Under the pieces are notes generated by a model. It had not been told where the DNA came from. It did no database searches and was given only the letters and a program-made list of their open reading frames with translations. A DNA stretch of 55,922 nucleotides from JAHIQC01 sp964565645 (lineage in GTDB: Bacteria > Actinomycetota > Coriobacteriia > Anaerosomatales > JAHIQC01). The stretch is taken from the NCBI GenBank assembly GCA_964565645.1, contig CAZMFQ010000013.1, forward strand, positions 1 through 55,922, read 5' to 3'. The translations under genes and the position numbers were made by a program. Within the stretch, counting starts at the first letter, position 1, and each line of letters opens with the position of its first letter. This document shows, piece by piece, positions 32,845 to 41,544 of this stretch.

Positions 32845-33423
32845 CTACGCCGGGGCGTAGACGACGGCGAGGATCTTCGCGGCGTTGCCACCCGACGCGC
32901 GCAGCTGGTGCGGCACGATCGAGTCGTAGTAGATGCTGTCGCCCGCCTCGAGGACGTGCAGGTCCTTGCCGTACGCGATCTCGATGACGCCACCGAGCAC
33001 GTAGACAAACTCCTCGCCCTCATGGCTCGACAGGGTGTGATGGTCGGCGCTCACCGGACTCACGTCGATCAGGAACGGCTCCATGTGACGCGAAGCCTTG
33101 CCGGGCGCCAGCGAGAAGAAGTCGAGCACGCCGGCGTCGCTCGAGGTCTCGAGTGACTTGATGCGCGCGGCCTGTTCGGCGGCGTCCTTGCGGGTGACGA
33201 CCGGACCGACGTTGGTGTCGTCGTCGAGCAGGGTGCCGAGGCGCACCCCGAGTGCGCGCGTGATCTTGATGAGCGGGGCAAGCGACGGAGCGATCTGCCC
33301 GCCCTCGAGCCCGGTGATGACGGCGGCGTCGCACTCGCAGCGCTCCGCGAGCTCGTCGACCGACAACTGCAGCGACTCGCGCAGCGTGGTGAGCTTGGAT
33401 CCGATGCGGTTCTCCTCGGCCAT
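32845..33423 (-). CDS. XRE-type HTH regulator with C-terminal cupin domain
   Basis: 192 residues from ATG at 33423, preceded by GGAGGGACTTTC; the upstream open frame is noncoding. Residues 6-60 are an XRE helix-turn-helix (LTTLRESLQLSVDELAERCE ... ITGLEGGQIAPSLAPLIKI). Residues about 115-190 are a cupin (SSHEGEEFVYVLGGVIEIAY ... LEAGDSIYYDSIVPHQLRA) that binds a small ligand or metal. Probably autoregulates and controls the adjacent acyl-CoA synthetase. Confidence 0.9.
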   Translation of the reverse strand: MAEENRIGSKLTTLRESLQLSVDELAERCECDAAVITGLEGGQIAPSLAPLIKITRALGVRLGTLLDDDTNVGPVVTRKDAAEQAARIKSLETSSDAGVLDFFSLAPGKASRHMEPFLIDVSPVSADHHTLSSHEGEEFVYVLGGVIEIAYGKDLHVLEAGDSIYYDSIVPHQLRASGGNAAKILAVVYAPA

Positions 33424-33477
33424 GAAAGTCCCTCCCCTGGTCCCGTGTACGCGCGCGCGACGGGCGCGCCGAAAGAG

Positions 33478-33483
33478 AGTATA
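33478..33483 (-). promoter_or_regulatory. Candidate -10 box for the HTH-cupin/acyl-CoA synthetase operon
   Basis: TATACT on the minus strand, five of six to TATAAT, 55 bases before the HTH-cupin start. No convincing -35 at 16-18 bases, so recognition may need an activator. Confidence 0.35.
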
Positions 33484-33565
33484 CACAGCGGGTGGTGTCG
33501 CAGGATGGGTCGGCGACGTCTCGGGTAGGAACCCCGTATACCGCCACGACACGACGGGGGTCCCG

Positions 33566-34327
33566 ATGCCCGATATCGAGCCGCGCTTCAGAAAGCTCCG
33601 AATCTACAACCTCGTCATGGGGTTGTTCCATTTCGCGCAGGGAGTCGCGATCGTCGCGCTCGCGACCGACTTCACGCTCCCCATCACGGCGAGCTTCATC
33701 AAGGGCCCTCCCGGTACGCCGCCCGGGGCACCTGAGACGCTGTTCGATTTCCCGCTCGGCTGGGGAGTCGCCGCGTTCGTGTTCCTCTCGGCGCTCGCGC
33801 ACTTCACGATCGTCTCCCCGGGCGTGTTCCCGTGGTACGTCAAGAACCTCAAGCGCAATCGCAACTACGCGCGCTGGATCGAGTACTCACTGAGCTCGTC
33901 GCTCATGGTGGTGCTCATCGCGCTGCTACCGGGGATCTTCGACGCATCGGCCCTCATCGCGATCTTTGGCGTGAACGCGTCGATGATCCTGTTCGGGCTG
34001 CTGTTCGAGCACTACGAGGAGCCGGGAAGGCCGAACTGGATGGCTTTCTGGTTCGGCTGTCTGACCGGCATCGTGCCCTGGCTCGCCATCGGCCTGTACA
34101 TCTGGAGCCCCGGCTCGGTCGCCGAGCCTCCGGGGTTCGTGTACGCGATCTTCGTGTCGATGTTCGTGTTCTTCAACAGTTTCGCGATCAACCAGGTGCT
34201 GCAGTACAAGCAGGTCGGGAAGTGGAGGGACTACCTGTTCGGCGAGTCCGTCTACATCTTCCTGAGCCTGAGCGCGAAGTCGCTGTTGGCCTGGCTGGTG
34301 TTCGCGAACACGCTCATCCCGACCTAG
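33566..34327 (+). CDS. Heliorhodopsin
   Basis: 253 residues, the usual heliorhodopsin length, from ATG at 33566. Seven membrane helices. Retinal Schiff-base lysine Lys238 lies in helix 7 (IFLSLSAKSLLAW); the counterion Glu106 is in RNRNYARWIEYSLSSSLM; His22 (LFHFAQG) and His79 correspond to the two conserved active-site histidines of the founding member (Lys241, Glu107, His23, His80). The inverted topology with a cytoplasmic N-terminus is known for the family. Heliorhodopsins bind retinal and have a slow photocycle without ion pumping in the first studied proteins; their role is debated. It is divergent from the HTH-cupin gene, with a convergent hairpin at its end. No retinal-synthesis gene is in the window. 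Confidence 0.96.
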   Translation: MPDIEPRFRKLRIYNLVMGLFHFAQGVAIVALATDFTLPITASFIKGPPGTPPGAPETLFDFPLGWGVAAFVFLSALAHFTIVSPGVFPWYVKNLKRNRNYARWIEYSLSSSLMVVLIALLPGIFDASALIAIFGVNASMILFGLLFEHYEEPGRPNWMAFWFGCLTGIVPWLAIGLYIWSPGSVAEPPGFVYAIFVSMFVFFNSFAINQVLQYKQVGKWRDYLFGESVYIFLSLSAKSLLAWLVFANTLIPT

Positions 34328-34352
34328 GTCGCGTGCGAGCGCAGGCAAGTCC

Positions 34353-34380
34353 GAGGCGGTCCGCGCGTGCGGGCCGCCTC
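34353..34380. terminator. Bidirectional hairpin between heliorhodopsin and amidohydrolase genes
   Basis: GAGGCGGTCCGC-GCGT-GCGGGCCGCCTC forms a twelve-pair stem with one T-G pair and a four-base loop, placed between converging stops. No T run, as is common in high-GC actinobacteria. Confidence 0.6.
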
Positions 34381-34382
34381 TG

Positions 34383-35177
34383 CTACAGGCCGAGGAGCCG
34401 CTCCGCGTTCCCGCCCAGGATCGCGTCGCACTCCTGGGCGGACAGGCCGATGCCGCGCAGATACGCGATCTCGACGCCCGCGTCGGTCCAGGGGCCGTCG
34501 GAGCCGAACAGCACGCGCTCAACACCGTGCGAACGGACAAGGCGCACGAACTCCTCGTCGGGCAGGTGCGTCATGGTGTATGCGGTGTCGAGCCACACGT
34601 CGCGCCCCTCGAGCACCTCCGCGACGCCTCGCCACTGGCGGAATCCGCCGAGGTGGGCGAGCACGAGCGTGAGGTCGGGCCACTCGTCCATGAGCTCGGC
34701 GAAGGCCTGCGGCGTGCCGCGCACGCCGGGGTGGATGATGTCGGCGCCCGCGTGCAGGAACGCGATCATCCGGTGCTCGACGGCCGCGGCCCAGATCTCC
34801 TCGAGCCGGGGGTCCTGCGGTTCGAACTCCTGATGCTCGGGGTGCATCTTGAAGCCCGTCAGCCCCAATGCGGCCATTCGGGCGATCTCCTCGGCAGGGT
34901 CCTCGAAGTCGGGGTGCATCGCGCCGAACGGCACGACACGGTCCGAGCCGATCCGCGAGACCCAGTCGTTGATCGGGCGCACCTGATCGGGCTTGGTCGC
35001 GACCGGCTGGACGACCGAGACGTCGACCCCGGTGCGGTCCATGGCCTCCACGAGCCCCGCGACCGTGCCGTCGTGGTACACGGCGAACCCCTCGCTCTTT
35101 GCGACGAGCGCGGCGATCGCCGCGGGCGCGAGGGCGTCGGGAAAGATGTGCGTGTGCATGTCGATGATCCGGCTCAT
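34383..35177 (-). CDS. Amidohydrolase-family metal-dependent hydrolase (TIM barrel, amidohydrolase 2)
   Basis: 264 residues from ATG at 35177. Metal ligands are placed as in the amidohydrolase_2 (decarboxylase/lactonase) branch: IDMHTHIFPD at the N-terminus, GFKMHPEHQE, FLHAGAD, LVLAHLGGFRQW and LFGSDGPWTD at the end. These enzymes hydrolyse or decarboxylate small organic acids; the substrate cannot be read from the sequence. Single gene, convergent with the heliorhodopsin gene. The long plus-strand frame antisense to it is a shadow. Confidence 0.88.
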   Translation of the reverse strand: MSRIIDMHTHIFPDALAPAAIAALVAKSEGFAVYHDGTVAGLVEAMDRTGVDVSVVQPVATKPDQVRPINDWVSRIGSDRVVPFGAMHPDFEDPAEEIARMAALGLTGFKMHPEHQEFEPQDPRLEEIWAAAVEHRMIAFLHAGADIIHPGVRGTPQAFAELMDEWPDLTLVLAHLGGFRQWRGVAEVLEGRDVWLDTAYTMTHLPDEEFVRLVRSHGVERVLFGSDGPWTDAGVEIAYLRGIGLSAQECDAILGGNAERLLGL

Positions 35178-35273
35178 CTGATGAAGGATAGCGCAGCGGA
35201 CGGCGTCCGCCATACTGATGGCGAGGGTATGTATGTGGTGGATGCGGAAACCCGAACGAAAGGGCGCCCGGAA

Positions 35274-35951
35274 ATGCAACGCGACAGACAGAACTACGCG
35301 CTCCAGACGATCTTCTCGTTCTTCCTGGGACTCATGGTGCTCGCGTTCATCGGCATCGGAGTGAACACCTTCTACGAGTCTCCGGGGCAGAAGTACGACA
35401 AGCAGTTGCAGGAGCTCTACCGCCAGCAGGGCGAGGTCAGCCAGAAGGCCGTCGGCGACATGACACCCGCGGAGAAGTCCCGCTACGACGAACTCCAGAC
35501 ACAGATCGACGACCTGCAGGCCAAGCAGCAGGCCGAGATGGACGTCTGGGCCCGCAACACGAGCATCGTGCTCATCCTGTTCGCGACGCTCGTCATGGGG
35601 GTCTCACTCGTCCGCAGCGAACAGTTGCGCGTGATATCCAACGGCCTGCTTCTGGGCGGACTTCTCACGATGGTCTACGGGGCCGGATGGGCGATCTTCG
35701 CCGGTCAGTCGATCGCACGTTTCGGCGTGATCGTGTTCGCGCTCGCGATCACCATCGGGCTGGGCTACGTGAAGTTCGTGCGCCAACGGGAAGAGGCCGC
35801 CGAGCTGCAGTCCGTGCCAGCGGCGGCCTACGTCGGAGCAGGGGACGTGGGCGACCTCGCTGCACGCGTCAGCGCGCTCGAGAAGCGAGCGGCTGCTGCG
35901 GCGGCGGCGCTGGGGGCCGACTCCTCGGCGGACGAGCACCCGCGGGGCTAG
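35274..35951 (+). CDS. Membrane protein with extracytoplasmic coiled coil
   Basis: 225 residues from ATG at 35274. Helix 1 at residues about 12-32 (IFSFFLGLMVLAFIGIGV), a charged coiled coil at about 40-88 (KQLQELYRQQGEVSQKAVGD ... LQTQIDDLQAKQQAEMD), then three helices to about 165 and a short C-terminal coiled coil. Similar to small, poorly described actinobacterial membrane proteins; no enzymatic motif. It converges on the PF04020-type gene with two bases between stops. Confidence 0.75.
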   Translation: MQRDRQNYALQTIFSFFLGLMVLAFIGIGVNTFYESPGQKYDKQLQELYRQQGEVSQKAVGDMTPAEKSRYDELQTQIDDLQAKQQAEMDVWARNTSIVLILFATLVMGVSLVRSEQLRVISNGLLLGGLLTMVYGAGWAIFAGQSIARFGVIVFALAITIGLGYVKFVRQREEAAELQSVPAAAYVGAGDVGDLAARVSALEKRAAAAAAALGADSSADEHPRG

Positions 35952-35953
35952 GC

Positions 35954-36349
35954 TCAGACCACGATCTCGTTGGACTGTTGCGGCTTGTCGTCGTAGACGA
36001 ACAGCGACAGGAAGAACGACACGACGCTGATCACGATCCCGCCCCAGAACGCGGGCCAGAACCCGTCGACCACGAAGCCGATGCCGAACCAGTTCTGCGC
36101 GATCCACGACGAGAGCCACAGCGTGAACGCGTTGATGAACAGCAGCGCGAAACCGAGCGTGACCACGACGAGTCCGCAGGCGAGGAACGCGAGCAGTGGC
36201 CGCAGGTATGCGTTCATGAGCCCCAGGATCACGGCGGTGATGGTCACGGCGAGGATCGCGCTCGTGCCTTCGAGACGGATGCCGGGCACCACGAACGCCG
36301 CCACGATCAACGCGATCGCGGTGATCAGCCAACGAAGGATCAGTCGCAT
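35954..36349 (-). CDS. Phage-holin-family 4 (YvlD-like) small membrane protein
   Basis: 131 residues, four membrane helices. The family signature RWLITAIALIVAAFVVPGI, VILGLMNAYLRPLL, and FINAFTLWLSSWIA are typical of PF04020, a widespread chromosomal membrane protein family whose name does not imply a phage. In Bacillus a member (YvlD) takes part in envelope stress. The neighbouring minus-strand gene starts 29 bases downstream of its start region, in one likely operon with the broken BrkB gene and cardiolipin synthase. Confidence 0.85.
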   Translation of the reverse strand: MRLILRWLITAIALIVAAFVVPGIRLEGTSAILAVTITAVILGLMNAYLRPLLAFLACGLVVVTLGFALLFINAFTLWLSSWIAQNWFGIGFVVDGFWPAFWGGIVISVVSFFLSLFVYDDKPQQSNEIVV

Positions 36350-36377
36350 CTCGAACTCCTCCCGAGCGCCGTGCGCC

Positions 36378-37307
36378 CTACTCCGGTGATTCCAATTCCA
36401 CCTTCACGACCGCGGCGTGCTCCAACGGGATGACACCCCCGCCATACCGTTCGGTCCAGACCTTGGTCGTCTTGCAGCCGAGCAACACGAGCCTCGACGA
36501 GTAGTTGAGCCATATGAGCAGAACGAACACGGAGCCGGCCACGCCATATGCGCTCGCCCCGCTGCTCCAGCTCAGATACCTGCCGAACAACCATGTACCC
36601 ACAGTCCACCCGAACGCGACGGCGAGCGCCGCGACCGACGCAGCCCGCCACGGCACGCGCGCGTCCGGAAGGAACACGTAGAGCACCGCGAAGGACGCTC
36701 ACGCGAGCAGGAACACCGTGAAGGGCGACTGCAGCACTCTCAGCACCTGTTCGAGCAGCCCGCCGAGGAGCCCGGCCGCCACGACACGGCGCAGCAGCCC
36801 GGCGATCGCCGCCACCACGGCGGTGACCGCCAGCGCGGCCACCGGGATCAGCATGACGCTGAACCGCCGCACCCTGGTGAGAAAGACCGTCCTGTGGTCC
36901 GCGCCCGGCTTGACCTGGACGCGCCACATCTTGTTGAACACGAACTGCATGTTCACGTAGAAGACGCCTATCGCCCAGAACAACACGATGAAGCCGAGCG
37001 TCCCGGCGGCGGCCGTGGATGCCCGCGCCTCCGCGGCACTCACGGCGATGTCGCGCACGTAGCCGCCGAGTTCCGGTCCGAGCAGCTCGCTGAGGGACTC
37101 GAACAATGCGCCCCCGGGTTCGAGCGCCCCCAGAGCACGTGTGCCGAACGCCGCCAGGAGCACCAGAGCCGGAGCTATCGCGAACAGGATGTAATACGCG
37201 AGAGCGGCGGACAGGCGCGAACCGCCGTCCTGGGTGAACTCGCTCCACGTCGACACCGCGTGGTCGAGCCACGCGCGGCGCTTGGGTCGAGCGGCCATGG
37301 CGCTCAT
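36378..37307 (-). pseudogene. YihY/BrkB-family membrane protein interrupted by one in-frame TGA
   Basis: From ATG at 37307 (GGGAG eight bases before) to the stop at 36378 the frame is open except for TGA at 36699-36701. The N-terminal 202 codons (AWLDHAVSTWSEFTQDGGSR, LSAALAYYILFAIAPALVLL, IGVFYVNMQFVFNKMWRV) and the part after the TGA (ASFAVLYVFLPDARVPWRAA, GVAGSVFVLLIWLNYSSRLV) are successive blocks of the same family in the same frame. The TGA falls in a membrane segment where Trp (TGG) is usual in relatives. It is therefore a nonsense mutation, a sequence error, or a readthrough site. BrkB-family proteins are envelope membrane proteins of uncertain function. TGA is an ordinary stop elsewhere in the window. 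Confidence 0.85.
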
Positions 37308-37344
37308 CGCATCGACTCCCGGTGTGTGTGGCCGATATCGCGCA

Positions 37345-38799
37345 TCACAACATGCTGGAAGCCAGCCGCGCCGCGGAGTCTCTGAAGACCTGCAGGCCCG
37401 ACAGGCCGTCGAGCTTCTCAAGCGTGATCTCGTCGCAATGCTCGAGATCCGCAAGGAAGATCCGCTCATGCTCCTTGGCGAGCTCGGGGTCGTAGAACCA
37501 GGTCATCAGCTCTTTATGCAGTTCAAGGCTCCGAATATCCAGATTCATGGTCCCGATACAGCACAGCTTGGAGTCCACGGTCATGGTCTTGGCGTGGAAG
37601 AAGCCGGCGTTGTACTGGAATATGCGGCCCCCCGCCTCAAGCACGGGCCGGAAGTACGACTCGGCCGCATACCACGCGATCTTCTTGTCCGGCCAGCCGG
37701 TCATCATGAAGCGCACGTCCACGCCGGAGAACGCGGTGTTGATGATCGACTCGTAGATCGCGTCATTCGGGACGAAGTACGGCGATTGTATCCACAGCCG
37801 CTTGCGTGCGATCGCCATGCCCACCTCGTGCGCGCGCCGTGCGGGCTCATAGGGGTTCTCGACACCGGTCGCGACCGTCTGTGTGAGCGAGCGGGTCTGG
37901 CCGACAGGATACTCAAGCGGGAAGAACCGCTCGGTGAACAGGCTCTCGCCCGTCGCCTCGTGCCAGCGCGTCGCGAAGAGCTTCTGCAACTCGGCGACCG
38001 CCGGACCGATGAAGCGCACGTGGGTGTCTCTCCACGACGGGTACCGCGAGCCGCCGTCTATATACTCCTGGCCGACATTGATGCCCCCGGTGTACCCGCG
38101 CACACCGTCGATCACGACGATCTTGCGATGGTTGCGGTAGTTGGCCTTGCCGAGCTGGGTCACGTCGTACTTGATCCTGGCGCCGGCATCGGAGAGTCGC
38201 CGCAACTCGTCCTTCTTGTACTGGATGTTGCCGATGAAATCGTTGAGCATCCGGACCTCGACGCCGGCCTGCAGCCGCTCGTAGAGCACCGCGGTGAGCC
38301 TGGCCGTCAGTTCGTCGCGCTCCCATATGAAGTACTCGATGTTGATGGTGTCGGTCGCAGCCGAGAGGTCCTCGATCAGCCTCGCGAACTTCTCCTCGCC
38401 GCTCGGCATGATGTCGACGTCCCAAGCGGGCAACGGCGTCGCGCCGTCGGAGTTCTGTATGAGTCGTGGCAGGTGCTCGTAGTCGTTGTCCCGTGCCCAG
38501 GTGAACGCTTCGGCCGATTCCTCGGCGTACTTCTCGCGGATGCGCGCGAGCGTGGGGCCGGCGATCTCGGCGATCTCCTTGATCCACGCGCTCTTCATGG
38601 TCTTCTTCTTCCAGTTTCGGCCTGCGAAGAAGTAGAAGACCAGACCGAAGCCCGGGAATGCGAAGAGCAGGAACAGCCACGCGATCGTCTTGGTGGGATC
38701 GCGCTGGTCGTTGATGAGCACGATCACGATGGCGATCCAGTACAGAAGGAGCACCAGGCTGCCGACCAACGGCAGCAGTGCGACCACGGCACCGCTCAT
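37345..38799 (-). CDS. cls: Cardiolipin synthase (phospholipase D type)
   Basis: 484 residues, ATG start (AGGGGG upstream) overlapping the ion-channel stop. Two N-terminal membrane helices including WLFLLFAFPGFGLVFYFFAG, then two PLD domains with HKD motifs: HRKIVVIDG with GGIN (His224, Lys226, Asp231) and FHAKTMTVDSKLCCIGTMN. It joins two phosphatidylglycerol molecules to cardiolipin and glycerol, or uses a related substrate pair. The second motif has GT in place of GS before xN. Conserved tail present, full family length. Confidence 0.93.
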   Translation of the reverse strand: MSGAVVALLPLVGSLVLLLYWIAIVIVLINDQRDPTKTIAWLFLLFAFPGFGLVFYFFAGRNWKKKTMKSAWIKEIAEIAGPTLARIREKYAEESAEAFTWARDNDYEHLPRLIQNSDGATPLPAWDVDIMPSGEEKFARLIEDLSAATDTINIEYFIWERDELTARLTAVLYERLQAGVEVRMLNDFIGNIQYKKDELRRLSDAGARIKYDVTQLGKANYRNHRKIVVIDGVRGYTGGINVGQEYIDGGSRYPSWRDTHVRFIGPAVAELQKLFATRWHEATGESLFTERFFPLEYPVGQTRSLTQTVATGVENPYEPARRAHEVGMAIARKRLWIQSPYFVPNDAIYESIINTAFSGVDVRFMMTGWPDKKIAWYAAESYFRPVLEAGGRIFQYNAGFFHAKTMTVDSKLCCIGTMNLDIRSLELHKELMTWFYDPELAKEHERIFLADLEHCDEITLEKLDGLSGLQVFRDSAARLASSML

Positions 38800-39503
38800 G
38801 AATCCCCCTCGTCCGACGCGTGCCCGCGCATGTCCATCGCGCGGCGTGTTCCCAGTCTACTTACCGCCAGTGACACCACGCTCACCAGATAGAGTTGCCC
38901 GACGATCGCCTCGGCCACCGCCAAGGCTCGCGCGACGTCAGCCTGCGGGGACAGGTCGCCGTAGCCCAGCGTCGAGAGCGTGACGAAGCTGAAGTAGATC
39001 CCCCCGGATATCCCCTGCCGCCCCTGGGCGAAGGCCGCGCCGGTGAAGCTCTCCACGAGTGTATAGGCGAGACCGAACATGACCCCGAGCAACACGTAGA
39101 CGACGAGCAGGCCCATGACGAGCTGCAGGTTGACGTGCCGGTACGTCGCGAGCCTGCGCACGATGGCCGCGATGGTCGCAACCGTGAGCGCCACCCAGAT
39201 CGCGAGGGTGTACCTAGCGCCTGCGCTTCCGCCAAGCGCCGCAACGACCCCGGCCACGAACGCCAGTGAGATCAGCACCGAGCCGGTGGTCGACAACTTG
39301 CGACTGACGCCTGAGACCCTCAGCGTCACGATCAGCGCCACGACCTGCAGAAGCCCCGCGAGCGCGGCCAGCGGCGAGACGACCGGAGAGCCGGCGATGA
39401 TGAGCCCGAGTACCGATCCCAGCACCAGAAGGAGGGCGATACCGTAGGCGTCGCGGACCTGGCGCTGCTCGCTCGGCGTGTCCTGGATGGGATGCTCCGT
39501 CAC
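38796..39503 (-). CDS. Voltage-independent K+ channel-type protein (ion_trans_2)
   Basis: 235 residues from GTG at 39503 (AGGAGG seven bases before), overlapping the preceding stop. Hydrophobic helices at about 25-110 precede a pore module: a helix (MGLLVVYVLLGVMFGLAYTL), the selectivity filter TLSTLGYGDLSP (in place of TVGYG) and the final helix. No cytosolic RCK domain. It probably lets K+ pass; the filter TLGYG differs from TVGYG by Val to Leu. It overlaps cls by four bases. Confidence 0.85.
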   Translation of the reverse strand: MTEHPIQDTPSEQRQVRDAYGIALLLVLGSVLGLIIAGSPVVSPLAALAGLLQVVALIVTLRVSGVSRKLSTTGSVLISLAFVAGVVAALGGSAGARYTLAIWVALTVATIAAIVRRLATYRHVNLQLVMGLLVVYVLLGVMFGLAYTLVESFTGAAFAQGRQGISGGIYFSFVTLSTLGYGDLSPQADVARALAVAEAIVGQLYLVSVVSLAVSRLGTRRAMDMRGHASDEGDS

Positions 39504-40738
39504 GGTGAGGCCTCCTTGGCGCGAACGGGTCCGTCCGATCCTCGTACAGGCTGTGCGCCGAGGAGTTCCACCAGGAGCACCCACACCAGATACCCCGCCG
39601 CGATCCACATGATCTCCGCGGCGGTGCGCGGAGCCGGCAGTGCAAGCAGCAACAGGGCGGCGGCCGCGCCGCCGGCAGCCCTCAGGCCGGGCTTGCGCGA
39701 GGCGACCCACGCACCGAAGGCTCCGAGATCCAGACGCGAAGCGATGCCTCCCAGCCCCCCGGACAGGCCGGTGCGCACCGCGATGGCCCACTTGGCGGGT
39801 CCGAGCACGAGGGCGCCCAGCCACAGCACCGCTCCGAGCGCAACCGCCGCACGGTTCGCCGAGATGAGGTCGCGGAAGACGATCGCGAAGGCCGCTTGCG
39901 CGGCCGGCGCGGGGATCGAAGCGAGTCTCACGAGTTGGGCGGTCGCGTAGTACTGGCCAAGATAGACCGCCTGGATGGGCAGGATGGTGAGCAACGCGAG
40001 TGCTCCGCCCAGCCACAGGACGGCCTTGCGCCGGTCGGGGGCGATGACGATGGCGATGAGTGCGAGCACGAGGCCGACGAACGGCATCGCGTACGCCGTC
40101 CGACTGACCACGTCCACGACGCGGGAGGTACGGGCCAGTGTCGGTGATTCATAGATGACGATGCGCTTGTCGATCGAGCCCGTGGGTACGTCGGCCGCCA
40201 ACCCGAAGCCCGCGTCAGCCACGCGCATCTTGAGTGCGTCAGCGAGTCCCCCGACATCGAGGCTCAGCGTACCCGCGGTGAGATCGACGACGTCGCCCTG
40301 CCGGCCGGTGATCGCAGCCACAAGACCGGCGTGACTCTTCCTGTTCATGTCCTCCCACAGCGAGGCGAACCGGTCCGAGCGCACCAGCGAGACGGACTGC
40401 TTGCGGATGAAATCGTCGACCGCCGAGCCGATCGGCGCCGCGATCGACTCCAGGCTGCCCGGCAGGATGCTCTCGAGGCGTCCGCGCGCGTCCACCTTCT
40501 CGATGAGCGCCTGCGACGCGGAGTCGGCGATGGCGTCCTGGATATCGGGATCCTGCGCGAGCGGCGCGACGGTCCGTACGTAGAACTCGGTGTCCGTGAC
40601 CATGCGGTTGAGCCAGATCGCTGAGACCGAGACCGCCAACACAAGCGCTGCCACGACCGCCATGATCAGCGCCGCGGTGTTCTTTCGGTCCTTGGGACCT
40701 GCCGCGCCCTCGTCCCCGACCCGCGAAGCGCCATCCAT
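39500..40738 (-). CDS. Integral membrane protein with large extracytoplasmic domain
   Basis: 412 residues, ATG start. One helix near the N-terminus (TAALIMAVVAALVLAVSVSA) followed by an extracytoplasmic domain of about 180 residues (MVTDTEFYVRTVAPLAQDPD ... TLARTSRVVDVVSRTAYAMP), then helices at about 225-290 and two more near residues 350-400. Such proteins are common and undescribed in actinobacteria. It is first in an operon with the K+ channel and cardiolipin synthase, all overlapping by 4 bases, so it is likely linked to envelope or osmotic functions (inference). Confidence 0.75.
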   Translation of the reverse strand: MDGASRVGDEGAAGPKDRKNTAALIMAVVAALVLAVSVSAIWLNRMVTDTEFYVRTVAPLAQDPDIQDAIADSASQALIEKVDARGRLESILPGSLESIAAPIGSAVDDFIRKQSVSLVRSDRFASLWEDMNRKSHAGLVAAITGRQGDVVDLTAGTLSLDVGGLADALKMRVADAGFGLAADVPTGSIDKRIVIYESPTLARTSRVVDVVSRTAYAMPFVGLVLALIAIVIAPDRRKAVLWLGGALALLTILPIQAVYLGQYYATAQLVRLASIPAPAAQAAFAIVFRDLISANRAAVALGAVLWLGALVLGPAKWAIAVRTGLSGGLGGIASRLDLGAFGAWVASRKPGLRAAGGAAAALLLLALPAPRTAAEIMWIAAGYLVWVLLVELLGAQPVRGSDGPVRAKEASP

Positions 40739-40815
40739 ACGCGATCCTCCCAGAGTACGAACCCGGCCGCGCGCACTCCCTCGGCCTGCACAGGCTATAC
40801 CCCTTCACAAAGCGA

Positions 40816-40837
40816 AGGCCACCTCGAAGGGTGGCCT
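40816..40837 (-). terminator. Terminator downstream of tRNA-Asp
   Basis: AGGCCACC-TCGAAG-GGTGGCCT is a perfect eight-pair stem with a six-base loop; on the minus strand TTCGCTTTGT follows. Confidence 0.75.
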
Positions 40838-40851
40838 GCGTGGGATTCGTA

Positions 40852-40928
40852 TGGCGGGAGTGACGGGGCTCGAACCCGCGACCTCTGGCTTGACAGGCCA
40901 GCGCTCTAACCAGCTGAGCTACACCCCC
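40852..40928 (-). tRNA. tRNA-Asp (GTC), CCA encoded
   Basis: 77 bases. Acceptor GGGGGTG pairs with CACTCCC (one G-T); anticodon stem CTGGC/GCCAG around loop CTGTCAA, anticodon GTC; T-loop TTCGAGC; discriminator G and genomic CCA, all as in bacterial tRNA-Asp. Confidence 0.97.
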
Positions 40929-41044
40929 GTGTCTGCGTGCGACACAGCGGACGTATTGTAACGAGCGCGATGCGGTCTGTAAACATGCGTCTCATCGCTG
41001 CCGCCCCGTGCGGGACCGGGCGGGTCGAAACCCCCGCTCACGGG

Positions 41045-41050
41045 TACAAT
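41045..41050 (+). promoter_or_regulatory. Candidate -10 box of the PsiE/B12/ABC operon
   Basis: TACAAT, five of six to the consensus, 38 bases before the first start codon. The upstream sequence has no clear -35. Confidence 0.3.
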
Positions 41051-41088
41051 CGGACGTGAACCACCCGGCCCGGACCCTAGGAGACCGA

Positions 41089-41544
41089 ATGCCCCAGCCG
41101 GACACCCGCTCAGACAAGATCCTCACGATGGCCACCAAGGGCAAGCAGGTCGTGGCCGGAGTGCTCCTCGCCCTCATGTTCCTCGTGGTCGCTGTCGCGA
41201 CCGTCGAGCTCGTCTACGTGGTGCTCTCCGAGATCATGACGAGCATCCGCTCGCCCGAGGGCAACTTCGTCCTGTCCGAGACGGGGCTCTTTGGCATATT
41301 CGGCCTGTTCCTCAACGTGCTGATCGCCGTCGAGCTCATCGAGACGGTCGAGGTCTACTTCCGCGAGCACCTGCTGCACGCGGAGACGGTCATCCTGGTC
41401 GCCATCATCGCGGTCGCGCGAAAGGCGATCCTGCTCGACCTCTCCAAGTACGGCGCCACGACCGTGGCCGCACTCGCGCTGCTGATCGTCGCGCTGGGCG
41501 TCGCGTACTTCATGGTCCGCCGAAGCTGCTCGCTGAGCCTGTGA
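41089..41544 (+). CDS. PsiE-family (phosphate-starvation-inducible E) membrane protein
   Basis: 151 residues from ATG at 41089 (AGGAG five bases before). Four hydrophobic helices; the PsiE family core is LIAVELIETVEVYFREHLLH followed by AETVILVAIIAVARKAILLD. E. coli psiE is induced by phosphate starvation, and the family function is unknown. It is first of an operon whose next genes are a B12-binding protein and an ABC transporter; its stop codon overlaps the next start (GTGA). Confidence 0.85.
   Translation: MPQPDTRSDKILTMATKGKQVVAGVLLALMFLVVAVATVELVYVVLSEIMTSIRSPEGNFVLSETGLFGIFGLFLNVLIAVELIETVEVYFREHLLHAETVILVAIIAVARKAILLDLSKYGATTVAALALLIVALGVAYFMVRRSCSLSL

Noticed and set aside
34527..35951. 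474-residue frame starting at 34527 as a single protein
   Set aside because: The first 249 codons are antisense to the amidohydrolase gene and show no protein features; the real start is ATG at 35274.
35954..36349. Prophage remnant because of the holin-family name
   Set aside because: PF04020 proteins are ordinary chromosomal membrane proteins; no other phage gene is present.
36378..37307. TGA as a sense codon (recoded genome)
   Set aside because: Many complete genes here stop at TGA in the expected place, including porA, cheR and the K+ channel; so TGA is a stop.
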